The notes under the pieces: model-generated
What the model was told of the DNA's origin: nothing
The model's database searches: none
Seen by the model: the letters and a program-made list of their open reading frames with translations, nothing else
Shown: piece after piece, positions 62,526 through 64,000 of the stretch
How positions within the stretch are numbered: the first letter of the stretch is position 1
Layout: each line of letters begins with the position of its first letter
Program-made: the position numbers and the translations under genes
Assembly (NCBI GenBank): GCA_001312325.1
Contig: BBDJ01000004.1
Coordinates: forward strand, 62,001 to 126,000
Reading direction: 5' to 3'
DNA from: Lysinibacillus pakistanensis
GTDB taxonomy: Bacteria > Bacillota > Bacilli > Bacillales_A > Planococcaceae
Length of the DNA: 64,000 nucleotides

Positions 62526-63675
62526 GTGAAAAAAAATTAGTTTACTTGGTGCAACTGGGTCCATTGGTTGGCAAACCTATGATATCTTAAAGGAACAACG
62601 TAATGATTTTCAGCTAGTTGCATTTTCTTCAGGGAAGAATATCGAAAAAAACGCGTGAAATGATTGAAACTTTGAAGCCAGAGTTGGTATCTGTGCAGCT
62701 AGAAGAGGATGCACGGACATTAGCTAGGGAGTATCCTCAAATCCAATTCTCATTTGGAGAAAAGGGGCTTGTTGAGGTGGCTATACATCCTGATTCTACT
62801 GTTCTCGTTAATGCTGTTCTTGGTAGTGTGGGTCTAGAGTCAACATTAGCCGCAATTCGAATGGGAAAAACAGTTGCCATTGCTAATAAGGAAACACTTG
62901 TAACGGCTGGCCATTTAGTGATGGCAGAGGCAAAAAAAATACAATGCTAAAATTTTGCCAGTTGATAGTGAGCATTCCGCAATCTTTCAGTCAATGAATG
63001 GCGAAAATCCAAAAAAATGTTGAACGTTTAATCATTACAGCCTCTGGTGGTAGCTTCCGTGATAAATCACGTGCGGAATTAAAGCATGTAACTGTTGCCG
63101 ATGCACTCAATCATCCAAATTGGTCAATGGGTGCGAAGATTACCATAGATTCGGCTACAATGATGAATAAAGGGCTAGAAGTCATAGAAGCACATGTCCT
63201 ATTTGATATGCCTTATGATAAAATTGATGTACTTTTACATAGAGAAAGTATTATTCACTCTCTAGTTGAGTATCATGATACTAGTGTCATTGCACAGCTT
63301 GGTACTCCAGATATGCGTGTGCCTATCCAGTATGCCTTAAGCTATCCTGATCGTATGCCGCTGCATAACGGACAACGACTCAATTTAGCACAAATTGGTC
63401 AGTTGCATTTTCAAGAAATGGATTTCGAGCGCTATCCAGCGTTGCGTCTTGCCTATGAGGCCGGTCGTACTGGTGGTACGATATTGACAGCAATGAACGC
63501 AGCAAATGAGGCGGCAGTTGCAGCCTTTTTACAAGGGAAAATAACATTCCTAGAAATCGATGAAACAATCGAGCGTGTGATGCAGGCACATAACAACATT
63601 TTAGTGCCAGATTTACAGACAATTTTACAGGTAGACGGTGAAACAAGAAAAACAGTGTTAGACATGGTAAAATAA
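62526..63675 (+). CDS. dxr: 1-deoxy-D-xylulose 5-phosphate reductoisomerase Dxr (four frameshifts)
   Basis: The second enzyme of the non-mevalonate isoprenoid pathway, feeding UppS. Restored start [21 protein letters not shown] is the NADPH-binding site; the metal and substrate loop is [12 protein letters not shown], with [15 protein letters not shown] and [15 protein letters not shown] following. It starts at the GTG at 62526. Breaks: 8-A run 62529-62536, 7-A run 62645-62651, 8-A run 62932-62939 and 7-A run 63011-63017. Restored length is 381 residues. Confidence 0.95.
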
Positions 63676-63721
63676 CAAAAGTAAGATTACGTTAACTATT
63701 CACTTTTAAAGGTGGGGTATT

Positions 63722-64000
63722 ATGCAAACAGCCATTGCATTTATATTAATATTTGGCCTGCTCGTATTCTTCCATGAACTTGGTCACTTCCTGTTTGCGA
63801 AACGCGCAGGAATTATGGTTCGTGAATTTGCTATCGGTATGGGTCCAAAAATTTATGGAAAAACACATGGTGAAACAATCTATACGGTACGACTTTTACC
63901 AATTGGTGGTTACGTTCGTATGGCTGGTGATGACATGGATGGTACTGAATTGTCACCTGGATACCGTGTGGGGCTTATTGTTGATGAAGATAATTGTGTC
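63722..64000 (+). CDS. rasP: Intramembrane zinc metalloprotease RasP/RseP (partial, N-terminal)
   Basis: A site-2-type protease that releases anti-sigma factors such as RsiW and clears signal-peptide remnants. The first membrane helix carries the zinc motif HELGH ([16 protein letters not shown]), followed by [13 protein letters not shown] and [13 protein letters not shown], all diagnostic. GGTGGGG precedes the ATG. The frame is intact up to the window edge; the PDZ domain and C-terminal helices lie outside. It follows dxr, as in B. subtilis. Confidence 0.96.
   Translation, partial: MQTAIAFILIFGLLVFFHELGHFLFAKRAGIMVREFAIGMGPKIYGKTHGETIYTVRLLPIGGYVRMAGDDMDGTELSPGYRVGLIVDEDNCV

Noticed and set aside
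174..63675. Programmed frameshifting or transcriptional slippage on poly-A/T as a genome-wide rescue system
   Set aside because: Slippage rescue is known in some AT-rich symbiont genomes, but here breaks are too many, several per gene, mixed with 2-nt losses, and in a genome otherwise like free-living Bacillales. Sequencing error is far simpler.

Overview
The window is a chromosomal housekeeping block from a low-GC, Gram-positive, flagellated, endospore-former-type bacterium (order Bacillales). Gene order follows the Bacillus subtilis acpP-to-rasP segment almost gene for gene. The protein wording, the dispersed palindromic intergenic repeat and the AT-rich composition suggest Lysinibacillus or a close relative; the genus is inferred, not proven.

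Layout, all genes on the + strand: (1) 1-9,000: end of fabG, acpP, rnc, smc, ftsY, ylxM, ffh, rpsP, khpA, covering fatty-acid synthesis, chromosome condensation, the signal-recognition pathway and ribosome genes. (2) 9,600-14,040: rimM, trmD, rplS, a type I signal peptidase, rbgA, rnhB. (3) 14,037-16,213: a ylqG/ylqH pair resembling FliK and the FlhB C-terminus. (4) 16,395-27,019: sucCD, dprA, topA, trmFO, xerC, hslV, hslU, codY. (5) 27,747-57,103: the large fla/che operon: basal body and hook (flgB, flgC, fliE, fliF, fliG, fliH, fliI, fliJ, motE, fliK, flgD, flgE, swrD, fliL), switch (fliM, fliY, cheY), export gate (fliO, fliP, fliQ, fliR, flhB, flhA), placement GTPases (flhF, flhG), chemotaxis (cheB, cheA, cheW, cheC, cheD), a small membrane protein, sigD, a small conserved protein and a swrB-like gene. 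(6) 57,261-64,000: rpsB, tsf, pyrH, frr, uppS, cdsA, dxr and the start of rasP/rseP.

The dominant feature of this particular sequence is about 110 frameshifts by my hand count, spread over most genes, including indispensable ones (rpsP, rpsB, tsf, ffh, smc, topA). Nearly all are +1 insertions in A or T runs that are 6-9 long as given. A minority are 1-nt losses in short runs or 2-nt losses. Restoring the frame recovers full-length, family-typical proteins, so I read this as an uncorrected sequencing or assembly error pattern and annotate the genes as CDS across the breaks, giving break positions. Where a break affects a boundary, the end coordinate is that of the restored frame.

Biology most worth a second look: CheA carries two tandem near-identical copies of its P2-like domain (336-nt period). 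A strong terminator, a repeat-bearing 485-nt gap and an extended -10 promoter separate sigD from the upstream fla/che genes. A dispersed palindromic repeat family occupies intergenic gaps. Large hairpins lie inside the flagellar operon at fliE-fliF and flgE-swrD. I found no CRISPR array, tRNA, rRNA, prophage or insertion sequence, and no convincing wholly new system.
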